64,000 nucleotides of DNA. Source: Flavobacteriaceae bacterium YJPT1-3 (GTDB lineage Bacteria > Bacteroidota > Bacteroidia > Flavobacteriales > Flavobacteriaceae). The notes under the pieces are model-generated. The model was given only the letters and a program-made list of their open reading frames with translations. It was not told the origin of the DNA and made no database searches. Both the position numbers and the translations under genes were made by a program. How positions within the stretch are numbered: position 1 is the stretch's first letter; every line of letters starts with the position of its first letter. The stretch lies in the NCBI GenBank assembly GCA_029866965.1, contig CP123444.1:2211501-2275500 (forward strand), in the 5' to 3' direction. Positions 8,994-19,083 of the stretch are shown one piece after another.

Positions 8994-9943
8994 AGAAATA
9001 CACCGCTATCCATGACATTACTGATCTGCACGCTTGGATTGAAGAAGCCAGGCACTTAAAGAAGGATCCCTTTGCATTTGAACATTTGGGCAAACGGAAG
9101 ACCCTCTGTATGCTGTTCTTTAATCCCAGTTTACGCACACGGATCAGTACTGAAAAAGCAGCCCGGAATTTAGGTATGGAGGTCATCATCCTGAATGTTG
9201 GCAGTGATTCCTGGGTTCTGGAATTTGAAGATGGTACCGTTATGAATGCCGGGAGTAGTGAACACATCAGGGAAGCTGCCGGAGTACTTTCGCAATATGC
9301 CGATGTCCTGGCCGTACGCGCCTTCCCCGAACTGAAAAGTCGGACTGCCGATGAAGACGAACGCATCCTAACTAGTTTTATCCAGCACGCGTCCATACCC
9401 GTAGTTAACATGGAAAGTGCTACCGCTCATCCCTTGCAAGCCCTGTCTGATGCGATCACCATCAGCGAACAACAAAAAACGTCCAGACCCAAAGTGGTCC
9501 TGTCCTGGGCTCCTCATCCCAAGGCGCTGCCGCATGCCGTTGCGAATTCTTTTGTGCAGATCATGAAGCGCATGCCGGTTGATCTGACCATCACGCATCC
9601 AGAGGGCTACGACTTAAATCCTGAAGTTACCGGAGCTATCCCGATCAATTATAATCAAGAGGAAGCTCTCCAGGAGGCCGATTTTGTTTACGTTAAAAAT
9701 TGGAGTAGCTATTTGGACTACGGTAAGGTACTCGAGGATCCTCAAGGAGTGCATGCAAAGTGGATCATGACCAAAGAAAAATTAGGCAAAGCGCAATTCA
9801 TGCATTGCCTACCGGTACGGCGAAATGTCGTGGTGGAAGATGCCGTACTGGACAGCACCCAATCGTTGGTCCTGGAGCAAGCCAATAATCGCACCTATGC
9901 CGCTCAATTAGCGCTTAAAAAGATACTTGCTGATGAAATCTAA
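8990..9943 (+). CDS. argF': N-acylornithine carbamoyltransferase (SOTCase/AOTCase family)
   Basis: Transfers a carbamoyl group to an N-acylated ornithine, the step that distinguishes the Bacteroides/Xanthomonas type of arginine synthesis from the common OTCase route. 317 residues. Carbamoyl-phosphate loop FFNPSLRTR is at 43-51, HCLPVRRN is near the C-terminus, and TWAPHPKxLP-like SWAPHPKALP is present, all closer to the N-acylornithine enzymes than to ArgF. The residue that sets the choice between succinyl (Pro90 in Bacteroides fragilis) and acetyl (Glu92 in Xanthomonas) substrates is here Ser90 (GSSEHI), so the acyl group cannot be called from sequence. The literature residues are recalled from memory. 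It overlaps argD by 4 bp and argB by 11 bp. Confidence 0.9.
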   Translation: MKKYTAIHDITDLHAWIEEARHLKKDPFAFEHLGKRKTLCMLFFNPSLRTRISTEKAARNLGMEVIILNVGSDSWVLEFEDGTVMNAGSSEHIREAAGVLSQYADVLAVRAFPELKSRTADEDERILTSFIQHASIPVVNMESATAHPLQALSDAITISEQQKTSRPKVVLSWAPHPKALPHAVANSFVQIMKRMPVDLTITHPEGYDLNPEVTGAIPINYNQEEALQEADFVYVKNWSSYLDYGKVLEDPQGVHAKWIMTKEKLGKAQFMHCLPVRRNVVVEDAVLDSTQSLVLEQANNRTYAAQLALKKILADEI

Positions 9944-10715
9944 ACTGACTGTAGTCAAGGTAGGAGGGAATCTTCTGGAAGATCAGCTACGCTGCCAAAA
10001 GATCCTAACCGCTTTCGCGAAAGCTGAAAGCCCCAAGATCCTGGTTCATGGTGGCGGAAAACTGGCCAGTAAGTTGGCGATGGACCTGGGTATAACCGTC
10101 AACATGCATGAGGGCCGACGGATCACCGATGGGGCTACTCTGGAGGTCATTGTGATGGCCTACGCCGGAAAGGTGAATAAGGAAGTGGTTGCCGCATTGC
10201 AAAAGGAGGGCTGCGATGCCATCGGGCTTTCCGGAGCGGATGCCAATCTTATCCAAGCGATAAAACGGCCTGTTGCCGAGGTGGATTTTGGCTTTGCCGG
10301 CGACATTACGCAGGTCCATACGAAGACCTTACTTGCCTTACTTGATCTTGGATTGGTCCCTGTTTTTTGCGCGCTGACCCATGACGGGAAAGGCCAGCTT
10401 TTAAATACCAATGCAGATACCATAGCGGCTGCTTTGTGCGGGGCCCTTTCGGATCATTATGAAGTGACCCTGAAGTATTGTTTTGAAAAAAAAGGAGTGC
10501 TACGCGATGTGGAGGACGAGGCGTCCGTAATCCCCGAAATCACGCCCAATACGGTTCAGCAGCTCATTGCTACAGGCGTCATTTCAGACGGCATGCTCCC
10601 GAAAATTCACAACAGTCTAAAGGCACTTCAGTCTGGAGCCAAGGCCGTACACATCGGGAATGAAGAGATCATCAATGGGACTGCAAAACACTTTACAACA
10701 CTGCGTCATGAGTAA
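9933..10715 (+). CDS. argB: N-acylglutamate kinase
   Basis: Phosphorylates N-acylglutamate in the second step of arginine synthesis. Amino-acid-kinase fold of 260 residues: KVGGNLL near the N-terminus and VHGGGKLASKL (acylglutamate and phosphate loops) are clear. I take ATG 9933, inside the end of argF', rather than the TTG six bases earlier. The N-terminal helix that makes some acetylglutamate kinases arginine-sensitive is absent, so feedback inhibition is less likely. It contains an exact palindrome copy at 10011-10024, read as AFAK. Confidence 0.93.
   Translation: MKSKLTVVKVGGNLLEDQLRCQKILTAFAKAESPKILVHGGGKLASKLAMDLGITVNMHEGRRITDGATLEVIVMAYAGKVNKEVVAALQKEGCDAIGLSGADANLIQAIKRPVAEVDFGFAGDITQVHTKTLLALLDLGLVPVFCALTHDGKGQLLNTNADTIAAALCGALSDHYEVTLKYCFEKKGVLRDVEDEASVIPEITPNTVQQLIATGVISDGMLPKIHNSLKALQSGAKAVHIGNEEIINGTAKHFTTLRHE
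10011..10024. repeat. GCTTTCGCGAAAGC palindrome in argB
   Basis: Exact copy, read AFAKA. Confidence 0.95.
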
Positions 10716-11775
10716 TAACGAAGCAATCACCAACTCAGCCATCGCCTTGCTAAAAGCACTGATCGCCACCCCTTCTTTCTCTTCAGAGGAAGAGGGGACC
10801 GCTCAACTTTTAGAGGGTTGGATGCAGGAGTATGAGATCAAGTATCAGCGGACCCAGAACAATGTTTGGGCGGTAAACAAGCACTTTAAAGCCGGTAAAC
10901 CCACCTTGCTTCTCAATTCACATCACGATACGGTCAAGCCGAATTCAGCCTATACGCTCGACCCCTTTACACCCATCGTAAAGGACCGAAAACTCTACGG
11001 ACTGGGGAGTAATGATGCCGGGGGCTGCCTGGTTTCTTTATTGGCGACCTTCACCCATTTTTACGATCAGTCGGATCTCAACTACAATCTGGTTTTCGTA
11101 GGTTCCGCCGAAGAAGAAAGCAGTGGACCGAATGGATTGAACAGCATGCTTGAAGTAATACCAACCATTGACGTGGCTATTGTTGGAGAGCCCACGCAGA
11201 TGCATTTAGCTGTAGCAGAAAAAGGCCTGGTGGTCTTTGATGCGGTAGTGAAGGGTACTCCTTCCCACGCGGCACACCCCAATGAAGACAATGCCCTGTA
11301 TAAGGCAATACCATTTTTGCAGTGGTGTAAGGATTTTCGTTTTGAAAAAGAGTCGGAGCAACTAGGCGCTGTTAAACTCACCCTCACTCAAATGCAGGCC
11401 GGTAAGCAGCACAATGCGGTTCCGGCCCAGGTAGACCTGGTGGTTGATGTACGGGTCAATGATTGTTATACCAATGCCGAGATCCAGGAGATCGTTCAAC
11501 GGGAAGCTCCCTGCGATGCGATCGAGCCACGCAGTCTGCGACTTAATTCGAGTTCCATTCCACTCGAACACGAACTGGTACAGGCCGGTCTGGCTTTGGG
11601 AAGATCCACTTATGGGTCGCCCACCTTGAGCGATCAGGCTTGTTTGAGCTGCCCCTCCTTAAAATTGGGTCCGGGTGACAGTACCCGATCCCATAGCGCT
11701 GATGAATTTATTCACCTGCACGAAATTGAAGAAGGCATTAATCTCTATATTCAACTTTTAGAACGCATAGTATGA
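10708..11775 (+). CDS. argE: N-acetylornithine/N-acylcitrulline deacylase, M20 family
   Basis: Zinc-dependent M20 hydrolase removing the N-acyl group, here most likely from N-acylcitrulline given the transcarbamylase type. About 355 residues from ATG 10708, which overlaps the argB stop by 8 bp; an upstream in-frame ATG at 10660 would add 16 residues that are really argB sequence and is rejected. Metal and catalytic landmarks: SHHDTV, the bridging Asp in SNDAGG, AEEESSG (catalytic Glu pair), GEPT and the late His in STRSHSADEF. The stop overlaps argH (ATGA). Confidence 0.92.
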   Translation: MSNNEAITNSAIALLKALIATPSFSSEEEGTAQLLEGWMQEYEIKYQRTQNNVWAVNKHFKAGKPTLLLNSHHDTVKPNSAYTLDPFTPIVKDRKLYGLGSNDAGGCLVSLLATFTHFYDQSDLNYNLVFVGSAEEESSGPNGLNSMLEVIPTIDVAIVGEPTQMHLAVAEKGLVVFDAVVKGTPSHAAHPNEDNALYKAIPFLQWCKDFRFEKESEQLGAVKLTLTQMQAGKQHNAVPAQVDLVVDVRVNDCYTNAEIQEIVQREAPCDAIEPRSLRLNSSSIPLEHELVQAGLALGRSTYGSPTLSDQACLSCPSLKLGPGDSTRSHSADEFIHLHEIEEGINLYIQLLERIV

Positions 11776-13055
11776 AACTTTGGGACAAAGGAATGACCAT
11801 CGATGACAAAATCCTCCGGTTTACCGTTGGCAATGATCGGGAGATCGATATGCATATTGCCAAGTACGACCTCATGGCCACCAAAGCCCATGTCAAAATG
11901 CTGGGGAAGGTCGATCTACTGAGCGAGGAAGAGGTCGGTCAGCTCGTACCTGAATTGGATCAACTGTTGAGCGAACTGGCGCGCGGGCAGTTTGTGATCG
12001 ACCCCATCTATGAAGACATTCACAGTAAGATAGAAGGAGAATTGACGTCCCGCCTGGGCGATGTGGGCAAGAAAGTTCACAGTGCGCGTTCGCGAAATGA
12101 TCAGGTGCTGGTCGCCTTGCACTTGTACTATAAAGACAGTTTGAAGGCCATTACGACCAAGACGGCCACCCTGTTCCATACCCTGATCGATCTGGCCCAC
12201 CGTCATAAGGAGCAGCTGCTTCCGGGCTATACCCATCTTCAGGTGGCCATGCCGAGTAGTTTTGGGCTTTGGTTCTCGTCCTATGCCGAACTCTTGATCG
12301 ATGATGTGTACCTGATCAAGGCGGCGCAAATGGTTGTCGATCAGAATCCATTGGGATCAGCGGCTGGTTATGGTAGCTCCTTTCCCATTGACCGGGAGTA
12401 CACTACCCAGTTGCTTGAATTCCACACCCTAAAATACAATGTAGTAGCGGCCCAGATGGCCCGCGGAAAGAGTGAACGTACCCTTTCTGCTGCCCTGGGG
12501 GGTCTTGCTAACACGCTTTCGCGAATGGCGATGGACATCTGTCTTTACATGAGCCAGAATTTCGATTTTATCAGCTTCCCGGATGCACTGACCACGGGGT
12601 CCAGCATTATGCCCCACAAAAAGAATCCGGATGTTTTTGAATTGATCCGCGGGAAGTGCAATAAGATCCAGGCGCTATCCAATGAAATGATTCTATTGAC
12701 CAATAATCTACCCAGCGGCTACCAACGGGATTATCAATTGCTGAAAGAAAGCATGATCGAAGCTCTGGAAACCCTACAGGATATACTTGATATTAGCGCT
12801 TATGCCATTGCTCAGGTAGAAGTCAAGACGGTTGATCTCACGCAGGAGAAGTATCAATACTTATTCTCGGTGGATGCGGTCAATGCCTTAGTCATGCAGG
12901 GGAAAAGCTTTCGCGAAAGCTATCAGCTCATAGGTGAGCAGATCGAGAAAGGTACCTATAAGGCTGATCGCTCTAAAAAGCACACCCATTTGGGGAGTAT
13001 TCACAATCTCGCCCTGGACAAGATCAGGGAAAAAATGAATGAGGCCTTGTCCTAA
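11772..13055 (+). CDS. argH: Argininosuccinate lyase
   Basis: Cleaves argininosuccinate into arginine and fumarate, the last step of the pathway. 427 residues, slightly shorter than the 455-470 common elsewhere. The fumarase/aspartase superfamily signature GSSIMPHKKNPD with the catalytic serine is intact, as are GYTHLQVAMP and the N-terminal HSARSRNDQV. It is the last gene of the operon. It holds an exact palindrome copy at 12907-12920 (read as FRES) and a partial one at about 12515 (GCTTTCGCGAATGG). No clear terminator is visible in the 61 bp before the convergent leuB end. Confidence 0.96.
   Translation: MKLWDKGMTIDDKILRFTVGNDREIDMHIAKYDLMATKAHVKMLGKVDLLSEEEVGQLVPELDQLLSELARGQFVIDPIYEDIHSKIEGELTSRLGDVGKKVHSARSRNDQVLVALHLYYKDSLKAITTKTATLFHTLIDLAHRHKEQLLPGYTHLQVAMPSSFGLWFSSYAELLIDDVYLIKAAQMVVDQNPLGSAAGYGSSFPIDREYTTQLLEFHTLKYNVVAAQMARGKSERTLSAALGGLANTLSRMAMDICLYMSQNFDFISFPDALTTGSSIMPHKKNPDVFELIRGKCNKIQALSNEMILLTNNLPSGYQRDYQLLKESMIEALETLQDILDISAYAIAQVEVKTVDLTQEKYQYLFSVDAVNALVMQGKSFRESYQLIGEQIEKGTYKADRSKKHTHLGSIHNLALDKIREKMNEALS
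12907..12920. repeat. GCTTTCGCGAAAGC palindrome in argH
   Basis: Exact copy, read SFRES. Confidence 0.95.
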
Positions 13056-13116
13056 AAATCAGAAAGGCGCGGCAAACCAAAGTTTAACCACGCCCTTCAT
13101 CCCTAAAAATGAACGT

Positions 13117-14232
13117 TTAAATGATGGTGCTTTGCCCCATATGCACGTTTTTAAAGTTGATATTGGTATCATTGGGATGGGTAATGTGATCAGCAATAAA
13201 ATCGCCCACCTTCGAGGTAAAGGTGTGCCGGTCCGGATTGATATCCGATGTGGTGATTCCCAACACCAATGACTTCTCTACCGCTTGTTCAATCGCCCGG
13301 GCCTCCTCAGTCAGGCCTAAGTGATCCAGCATCATGGCCGCGGAAAGGATAGATGCCAGAGGGTTCGCAATGTCTTTACCAGCCGCTTGAGGAAAAGAAC
13401 CGTGAATAGGCTCAAACAAGGCGTGTTTATCGCCTACACTGGCCGAGGCCAATAAGCCTATAGAACCGCCAATCACACTGGCTTCATCACTGATGATATC
13501 TCCAAACAGATTTTCAGTGAGGATGACATCAAACTGGGAGGGATTTAAGATCATCTGCATAGCAGCATTATCGACAAAAAGGAAATCCAGTTTAACGTCT
13601 TTATACTCCTGAGCAATTTCCGTGACCGTTTTTCTCCACAGGCGAGAGGTTTCCAAAACATTGGCCTTGTCTACCAGGGTTAGTTTTTTACTCCGTTTCT
13701 GGGCGGCCTGAAAGGCGAGGTGACTGATGCGCGAGATCTCCTCTACGCTGTACGAGCAACCATCGCTGGCTACCTGTCCGTCGTCACTCAACTCTTTGCT
13801 ACCAAAATAAATGCCTCCGGTGAGTTCGCGATAAATGGCAATATCGGTTCCTGAAATAATTTCTTTTTTAAGTGGAGAGCGATCGATAAGTTGCTCATAG
13901 GCTTTGACCGGTCGTACGTTGCAGAAAAGTCCGAGAGACTTCCGCAAACGCAACAAGCCTTGTTCTGGGCGAACCTTGGCCGAGGGATCATTGTCATACT
14001 TAGGATCGCCTATGGCACCAAAGAGAATTGCATCTGACTTCTCGCAAATGTCCAGGGTTTCTTCCGGCAGCGGATTGCCGGTAGCATCAATAGCTGAAGC
14101 CCCCATCAGAGCGCGGTGATAAACAAAGGAATGGTCATAGACATCAGCTATGGCATTCAACACTTTTATGGATTGTTCTGTCACTTCGGGACCTATCCCA
14201 TCACCGGAAAGAACAGCGATATCAAATTTCAT
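13117..14232 (-). CDS. leuB: 3-isopropylmalate dehydrogenase
   Basis: NAD-dependent oxidative decarboxylase of leucine synthesis, cytosolic. 371 residues. Visible: GDGIGPEV at the N-terminus, substrate arginines in LRKSLGLFCNVRPV, the TGGIYFG region and the metal-binding DIISDEASV. The last 20 residues or so extend past the usual family end and look unstructured. It is the last gene of leuA-leuC-leuD-leuB, 6 bp after leuD, and converges on argH. Confidence 0.96.
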   Translation of the reverse strand: MKFDIAVLSGDGIGPEVTEQSIKVLNAIADVYDHSFVYHRALMGASAIDATGNPLPEETLDICEKSDAILFGAIGDPKYDNDPSAKVRPEQGLLRLRKSLGLFCNVRPVKAYEQLIDRSPLKKEIISGTDIAIYRELTGGIYFGSKELSDDGQVASDGCSYSVEEISRISHLAFQAAQKRSKKLTLVDKANVLETSRLWRKTVTEIAQEYKDVKLDFLFVDNAAMQMILNPSQFDVILTENLFGDIISDEASVIGGSIGLLASASVGDKHALFEPIHGSFPQAAGKDIANPLASILSAAMMLDHLGLTEEARAIEQAVEKSLVLGITTSDINPDRHTFTSKVGDFIADHITHPNDTNINFKNVHMGQSTII

Positions 14233-14238
14233 AGGCTT

Positions 14239-14841
14239 TTACAGTTGGTTGGCTTCTTCAAAAGCCTCGATTTTTTCTTTTTTGCTGATCAAATAGTCAA
14301 TATCATCATAGCCATTGATCAGGCAGAGTTTTTTATAGGCATCGATCTCAAAAGAGGTCTTTGCGATTTCCCCTGCCGCTGCAGGGTAGGAGAGTTCTTG
14401 ATCTTCCAGGTTGACGTGTACCGCCGTCTCAGGAACTTCCTGAATGGTGGTCATCAGATTCTTAAGGAAGACCGGACTTACCTGAATGGGCAGAATGCCG
14501 TTGTTTAAAGCGTTGCCTTTAAAGATATCGGCAAAGAAACTACTCACCACCACTTTAAAGCCGTAGCCCGCCAGGGCCCAGGCAGCGTGTTCTCGGCTGG
14601 AGCCACATCCAAAGTTATTTCCAGCCACCAGGATGGCTCCCGAATACCGTGGATCGTTCATCACAAAAGCCGTATTCAGGGATCCGTCTTTGTTAAAGCG
14701 CCAGTCCCGAAACAAATTATCTCCAAAACCTTGCTTATCCGTCGCTTTAAGGAAGCGTGCAGGAATGATCTGATCGGTATCTACGTTCTCGGCGGGCAGG
14801 GGCACGGCCTTACTCGTCATTTCTTTAAACTGTTCCATCAA
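14239..14841 (-). CDS. leuD: 3-isopropylmalate dehydratase, small subunit
   Basis: Swivel domain partner of LeuC in isopropylmalate isomerase. 200 residues with the signature [13 protein letters not shown] and the substrate loop [17 protein letters not shown]. Its start overlaps the leuC stop by 4 bp (ATGA), fitting translational coupling of two subunits needed in equal amounts. Confidence 0.97.
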   Translation of the reverse strand: MMEQFKEMTSKAVPLPAENVDTDQIIPARFLKATDKQGFGDNLFRDWRFNKDGSLNTAFVMNDPRYSGAILVAGNNFGCGSSREHAAWALAGYGFKVVVSSFFADIFKGNALNNGILPIQVSPVFLKNLMTTIQEVPETAVHVNLEDQELSYPAAAGEIAKTSFEIDAYKKLCLINGYDDIDYLISKKEKIEAFEEANQL

Positions 14842-16220
14842 TTCAATTGTGTTGAAATGTCTATGATCTTGCCTTCAATGGCGGTGGCTGCAGCGACCAA
14901 CGGACTCGCCAGCAAGGTACGAGCGCCCTGGCCCTGACGGCCTTCAAAATTGCGATTGGAGGTAGACACACAATACTCCCCCGCAGGGATCTTATCATCA
15001 TTCATGGCCAGACAGGCGGAACAGCCCGGTTGGCGTAAGGTGAATCCGGCATTTTCAAAGATCTCGTCTAAGCCTTCGGCAACCAATTGAGCGGCGACCT
15101 GTCGCGAACCCGGTACCAACCAGGCATTAACATTTTTGGCTTTTTGTTTGCCTTTGACATAATTTGCGGCCACCCGAAAGTCTTCGATGCGCGAGTTGGT
15201 ACAGCTACCAATAAACACATAGTTGACGGGCTGATCGATCAGGCGTTGGCCGGGTTTAAGTCCCATATAATTCAGAGACTTCTCAAAGGAAGCATTGTGG
15301 TGGTCCGGAATGGATTCATGGATCTTGATCCCCATACCCGGATTGGTCCCGTAGGTGATCATAGGCGCGATGTCTTCGGCCTCAAAGTGAAACTCTTGAT
15401 CGAAGGTCGCATCCGGATCGGTGGGTAGGGTTTTCCAATAGGCTAATTTGCGTTCCCAAGCTTCGCCCTGGGGTGCATATTCGCGACCCTTCACATAGTC
15501 GAACGTGGTTTGATCTGGCGCGATCATTCCGCCCCGGGCACCCATTTCGATGCTCATGTTACATACCGTCATCCGGCCTTCCATGCTCATTTCTTCGAAG
15601 ACGTTGCCCGCATATTCACAAAAGTACCCGGTACCTGCATCAGTACCCAGTTTGGCAATGATATACAGGATCACATCTTTGGGTAATACGCCGGGCTTGA
15701 GTTTCCCATTGACATTGACCCGTAAACTCTTAGGCTTTTGAAGCAGGAGACACTGGCTGGCAAAGACTTGAGCTACCTGGCTGGTGCCTATTCCAAAGGC
15801 GATGGTACCAAAAGCTCCATGCGTACTGGTATGACTGTCACCACAAACCATGGTCATACCGGGCTGCGTAATGCCCAATTCGGGCGCCATAACGTGCACA
15901 ATGCCATTGTATTTATGTCCCAGTCCGTAGAGTGTAATCCCGTGTTTTTCACAGTTCTCACTGAGTTGCTGGAGCTGCTTTCGCGAAAGCGCATCCCGCA
16001 CCGGTAAATGCTGATTCTCGGTAGGCGTGTTGTGATCTGCAGTGGCCACGGTTTGATCAGGCCGCAGTACCGGAATATTGCGATCAGCCAGTTCCTGAAA
16101 AGCTTGCGGACTGGTAACTTCATGAATTAAATGGCGGTCAATGTACAGGATTTGCGGACCATCCGGAACCGTATCCACCACATGAGCATCCCAGACCTTA
16201 TCAAAAAGTGTTTTTCCCAT
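14838..16220 (-). CDS. leuC: 3-isopropylmalate dehydratase, large subunit
   Basis: Aconitase-family subunit carrying the 4Fe-4S cluster for isomerisation of 2- to 3-isopropylmalate. 460 residues. The three cluster cysteines are visible in IGSCTNSR and in [25 protein letters not shown] is also typical. Its ATG overlaps the leuA stop by one base (TAATG). An exact palindrome copy at 15977-15990 is read as LSRK. Confidence 0.97.
   Translation of the reverse strand: MGKTLFDKVWDAHVVDTVPDGPQILYIDRHLIHEVTSPQAFQELADRNIPVLRPDQTVATADHNTPTENQHLPVRDALSRKQLQQLSENCEKHGITLYGLGHKYNGIVHVMAPELGITQPGMTMVCGDSHTSTHGAFGTIAFGIGTSQVAQVFASQCLLLQKPKSLRVNVNGKLKPGVLPKDVILYIIAKLGTDAGTGYFCEYAGNVFEEMSMEGRMTVCNMSIEMGARGGMIAPDQTTFDYVKGREYAPQGEAWERKLAYWKTLPTDPDATFDQEFHFEAEDIAPMITYGTNPGMGIKIHESIPDHHNASFEKSLNYMGLKPGQRLIDQPVNYVFIGSCTNSRIEDFRVAANYVKGKQKAKNVNAWLVPGSRQVAAQLVAEGLDEIFENAGFTLRQPGCSACLAMNDDKIPAGEYCVSTSNRNFEGRQGQGARTLLASPLVAAATAIEGKIIDISTQLN
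15977..15990. repeat. GCTTTCGCGAAAGC palindrome in leuC
   Basis: Exact copy, read LSRK on the minus strand. Confidence 0.95.
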
Positions 16221-17395
16221 TAGGCTAGATTTGCAAATTGAGGTGAAGTACTGTGCTCCATGATGGTGTGAATATCAACATCCTGAATTTCCTTCTGTTT
16301 ATCAGCCATTTTCAAGAATTCTTTGTACACCACGTCCAGCTGCGCTTTAGTCAAGTCATAACCCACCTTTTTCGCTCTATAGGCCAGTGCTGCCCGACCG
16401 CTGCGCGCAGTGAGAACAATAGCACTTTCAGTGACTCCAACATCTTCGGGGTTCATGATCTCATAGGTCTCCCGGTTTTTGATCACTCCGTCCTGATGAA
16501 TTCCGGAACTGTGGGCAAAGGCATTAGCGCCTACAATAGCTTTATTGGGCTGAACCGGCATCCCCATTTTTTCAGAAACCATGCGACTGGTATCATAGAG
16601 CAGCTTGGTATTGATGGTCGTGTCCAGTTGAAGATACGGATGTTGCTTCAAGATCATGACCACCTCTTCCAGAGAGGTATTACCGGCACGTTCGCCAATT
16701 CCATTAATGGTACATTCGATTTGTCGAGCTCCGTTAATCACTCCGGCTATGGAGTTGGCAGTGGCCAGACCCAGATCGTTGTGGCAATGGCAGGATAGTA
16801 TCGCTTTATCGATGCCTTTGACGTTTTCTTTGAGGTATTTCATCTTCGCCCCGTATTCTTCCGGAAGGCAGTAACCTGTCGTATCGGGGATGTTCAAAAC
16901 GGTGGCCCCCGCTTTGATCACGGCTTCTAATACCCGAGCCAGGAACTCGTTGTCGCTTCTTCCGGCATCCTCTGCATAGAATTCCACATCCTCAACAAAT
17001 GACTTGGCATAGCTCACTGCTTCTACGGCACGCTCCAGAATTTGCTCTGGAGTGGCGTTAAACTTATGCTTCATGTGGGATTCACTGGTGCCTATGCCGG
17101 TATGAATCCGTGGATATTTAGCCTGTTTAAGCGCCTGAGCGGCCACTTCAATATCTTTTTTTACGGCGCGGGTCAAGCCGCAAACCGTGGCATTTTTTAC
17201 TATTTTGGCAATCTCCTCCACCGAGACAAAGTCCCCGGGACTCGAAATGGGAAATCCGGCTTCAATGACATTAACGCCTAAAGTGTCCAGACGTTCTGCA
17301 ATGACCAGTTTCTGTTGAGTGTCTAATTTACAGCCGGGTACCTGTTCGCCATCACGCAAAGTGGTATCAAAGATTTGAATTGTTTCGTTCTGCAT
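16220..17395 (-). CDS. leuA: 2-isopropylmalate synthase, short form
   Basis: Condenses acetyl-CoA with 2-oxoisovalerate, the first committed step to leucine. 391 residues: [13 protein letters not shown] at the N-terminus (metal-binding Asp), the metal histidines in [13 protein letters not shown] and [13 protein letters not shown]. The chain ends where the C-terminal leucine-binding regulatory domain of the roughly 520-residue form would begin, so this enzyme should lack classical leucine feedback inhibition. A homocitrate or citramalate synthase is excluded mainly by its place at the head of leuCDB. Upstream, a TATATTCG (a weak match to TAnnTTTG) lies on the minus strand; no Leu-codon leader was found in the 125 bp before it. 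Confidence 0.95.
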   Translation of the reverse strand: MQNETIQIFDTTLRDGEQVPGCKLDTQQKLVIAERLDTLGVNVIEAGFPISSPGDFVSVEEIAKIVKNATVCGLTRAVKKDIEVAAQALKQAKYPRIHTGIGTSESHMKHKFNATPEQILERAVEAVSYAKSFVEDVEFYAEDAGRSDNEFLARVLEAVIKAGATVLNIPDTTGYCLPEEYGAKMKYLKENVKGIDKAILSCHCHNDLGLATANSIAGVINGARQIECTINGIGERAGNTSLEEVVMILKQHPYLQLDTTINTKLLYDTSRMVSEKMGMPVQPNKAIVGANAFAHSSGIHQDGVIKNRETYEIMNPEDVGVTESAIVLTARSGRAALAYRAKKVGYDLTKAQLDVVYKEFLKMADKQKEIQDVDIHTIMEHSTSPQFANLA

Positions 17396-17520
17396 GGTTT
17401 AATTTCTGAATTCACTATCGAATATATATCTTAGGGGTTTGAATGGAGAACAACGACGGCTAACTCCTACGATGTCAAGGCTTTAAGTGTCTTTTTAAAG
17501 TATCTGATAATCAGCTATTT

Positions 17521-19083
17521 ATGAGAAAAATCATTACGGTAGCAAACGATCAAAAAGATGCGCTTTATGTGCTGGTTAAATCCTTGTCCAAATCGGAGAA
17601 AAGACAGTTTAAATTATACGCCGGTCGTCTGGACGGGAATACCGATGCTAAGTTTCTTCTGCTGTTTAATGTGCTCGATAAGGCTAAGGAGTATAATGAG
17701 GATGACATTCTGAAAAAAGGCTTTGTGACCAAACAGCAACTCTCTAATCTGAAGGCTCATTTGTACAAGCAAATTTTGGTCAGTTTAAAGCTTATTCCCG
17801 CCTTACAAAATATACGATTGCAGATTAGAGAACAACTGGATTTTGCTACCGTGCTCTATCAAAAAGGACTCTACAAGCAAAGCCTGAAGATTCTTGAAAA
17901 GGCTAAAGCGTTGGCCATTGAGAATGAAGAGAAAAACGTCGCATTTGAAATCGTCGAACTGGAAAAGGTGATTGAAACTCAATACATCACCCGAAGTATT
18001 GACAGCAGAGCTGAAGCTCTTGCGGCAGAAGCCAAAATGCTCAGTGAACTCAATTTATTGACCAGTCAGTTGAGTAATCTTTCGCTCCAATTGTACGGGA
18101 TCTTATTGAAAACAGGATACGTGCGCAGTGACGAAGAAAAACAGGAGATCACCAATTTCTTTGAAACACAGCTGCCCGATCCGGGATCGTTGGAGCTGGG
18201 CTTTCGCGAAAAGCTCTGGTACAGTCAGGCTTATTTGTGGTACAGCTTTATCATTCAGGATTTTTTGTCCTGCTATAAACACGCCAATCGCTGGGTAGAA
18301 CTTTTTGAGGAGTATCCCCAAATGCGGTACCGGAATCCCGTCTTTTTCCTCAAAGGCAACAATTACCTGATGGAATCGCTGTACTACTTGAAGCACCATA
18401 CGCGCTTCAAGGAGGTGCTCACTGCTTTTGAAACCCAATTGAATGAACCAGGTTTTATCAGCAATGATAATATTCGAGCCCTGGCATTCCTGTACCGCTA
18501 CAATAATGTGCTCAATTTGCGCTTTTTGATTGGAGATTTTGAAGAACCGGAAGTCCTATCCAAGCAGATCGAAAAAGAGCTTAAGAAATTGGATCACCAA
18601 ATTGATGCCCATCACGTAATGCTGTTCTATTACAAACTAGCTTGTCTCCATTTTTGTGACGGGCAGCATAAGCAGTGCATCGCTTATCTCAGTAAGATCA
18701 TCAATAATAAATCATTGAAAATGCGGCAGGATTTAATGTGTTTTGCCCGTATACTCAATCTGGTCGCCCATTACGAGGCGGGTATGGATTATCATTTAGA
18801 GTCTTTGCTGAAAAGCACCTATAAATTCCTGATCAAGATGGACGATCTACACGAAGTACAAAAGGAGATGATCAAGTTCCTGCGGAACCTGGGCTCCATC
18901 TTCCCAGCCGATCTCAAAGACGCTTTTGTACAGTTAAGGAATCGCTTAGAGCAGTATGAAGAAGATCCTTATGAACGGCGCTCTTTTCTTTACCTGGACA
19001 TCCTTTCCTGGCTGGATAGTCGTATCCAAAACAAGCCGGTAGGTGAGGTGATATGGGAGAAAGCGCTGCAACTCAACCGGTAA
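17521..19083 (+). CDS. Conserved hypothetical helical-repeat protein
   Basis: 520 residues with no signal peptide or membrane segment. It is strongly helical and rich in Leu, Lys and Glu throughout, with TPR-like stretches in the first half (for example the region around residues 110-150, LYKQSLKILEKAKALAIENEE), so a cytosolic scaffold of stacked helices is likely. I do not recognise a named family with confidence. The stop codon overlaps the start of the permease gene (TAATG), so the two are probably translated together. Contains a near copy of the palindrome at 18200-18214 with one extra A. Confidence 0.85.
   Translation: MRKIITVANDQKDALYVLVKSLSKSEKRQFKLYAGRLDGNTDAKFLLLFNVLDKAKEYNEDDILKKGFVTKQQLSNLKAHLYKQILVSLKLIPALQNIRLQIREQLDFATVLYQKGLYKQSLKILEKAKALAIENEEKNVAFEIVELEKVIETQYITRSIDSRAEALAAEAKMLSELNLLTSQLSNLSLQLYGILLKTGYVRSDEEKQEITNFFETQLPDPGSLELGFREKLWYSQAYLWYSFIIQDFLSCYKHANRWVELFEEYPQMRYRNPVFFLKGNNYLMESLYYLKHHTRFKEVLTAFETQLNEPGFISNDNIRALAFLYRYNNVLNLRFLIGDFEEPEVLSKQIEKELKKLDHQIDAHHVMLFYYKLACLHFCDGQHKQCIAYLSKIINNKSLKMRQDLMCFARILNLVAHYEAGMDYHLESLLKSTYKFLIKMDDLHEVQKEMIKFLRNLGSIFPADLKDAFVQLRNRLEQYEEDPYERRSFLYLDILSWLDSRIQNKPVGEVIWEKALQLNR

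Noticed and set aside
16253-16798. 181-codon frame opposite leuA
   Set aside because: Lies inside leuA on the other strand with no features of its own.
17396-17520. Leucine leader peptide before leuA
   Set aside because: No ATG followed by a run of Leu codons on the minus strand of this 125-bp region.
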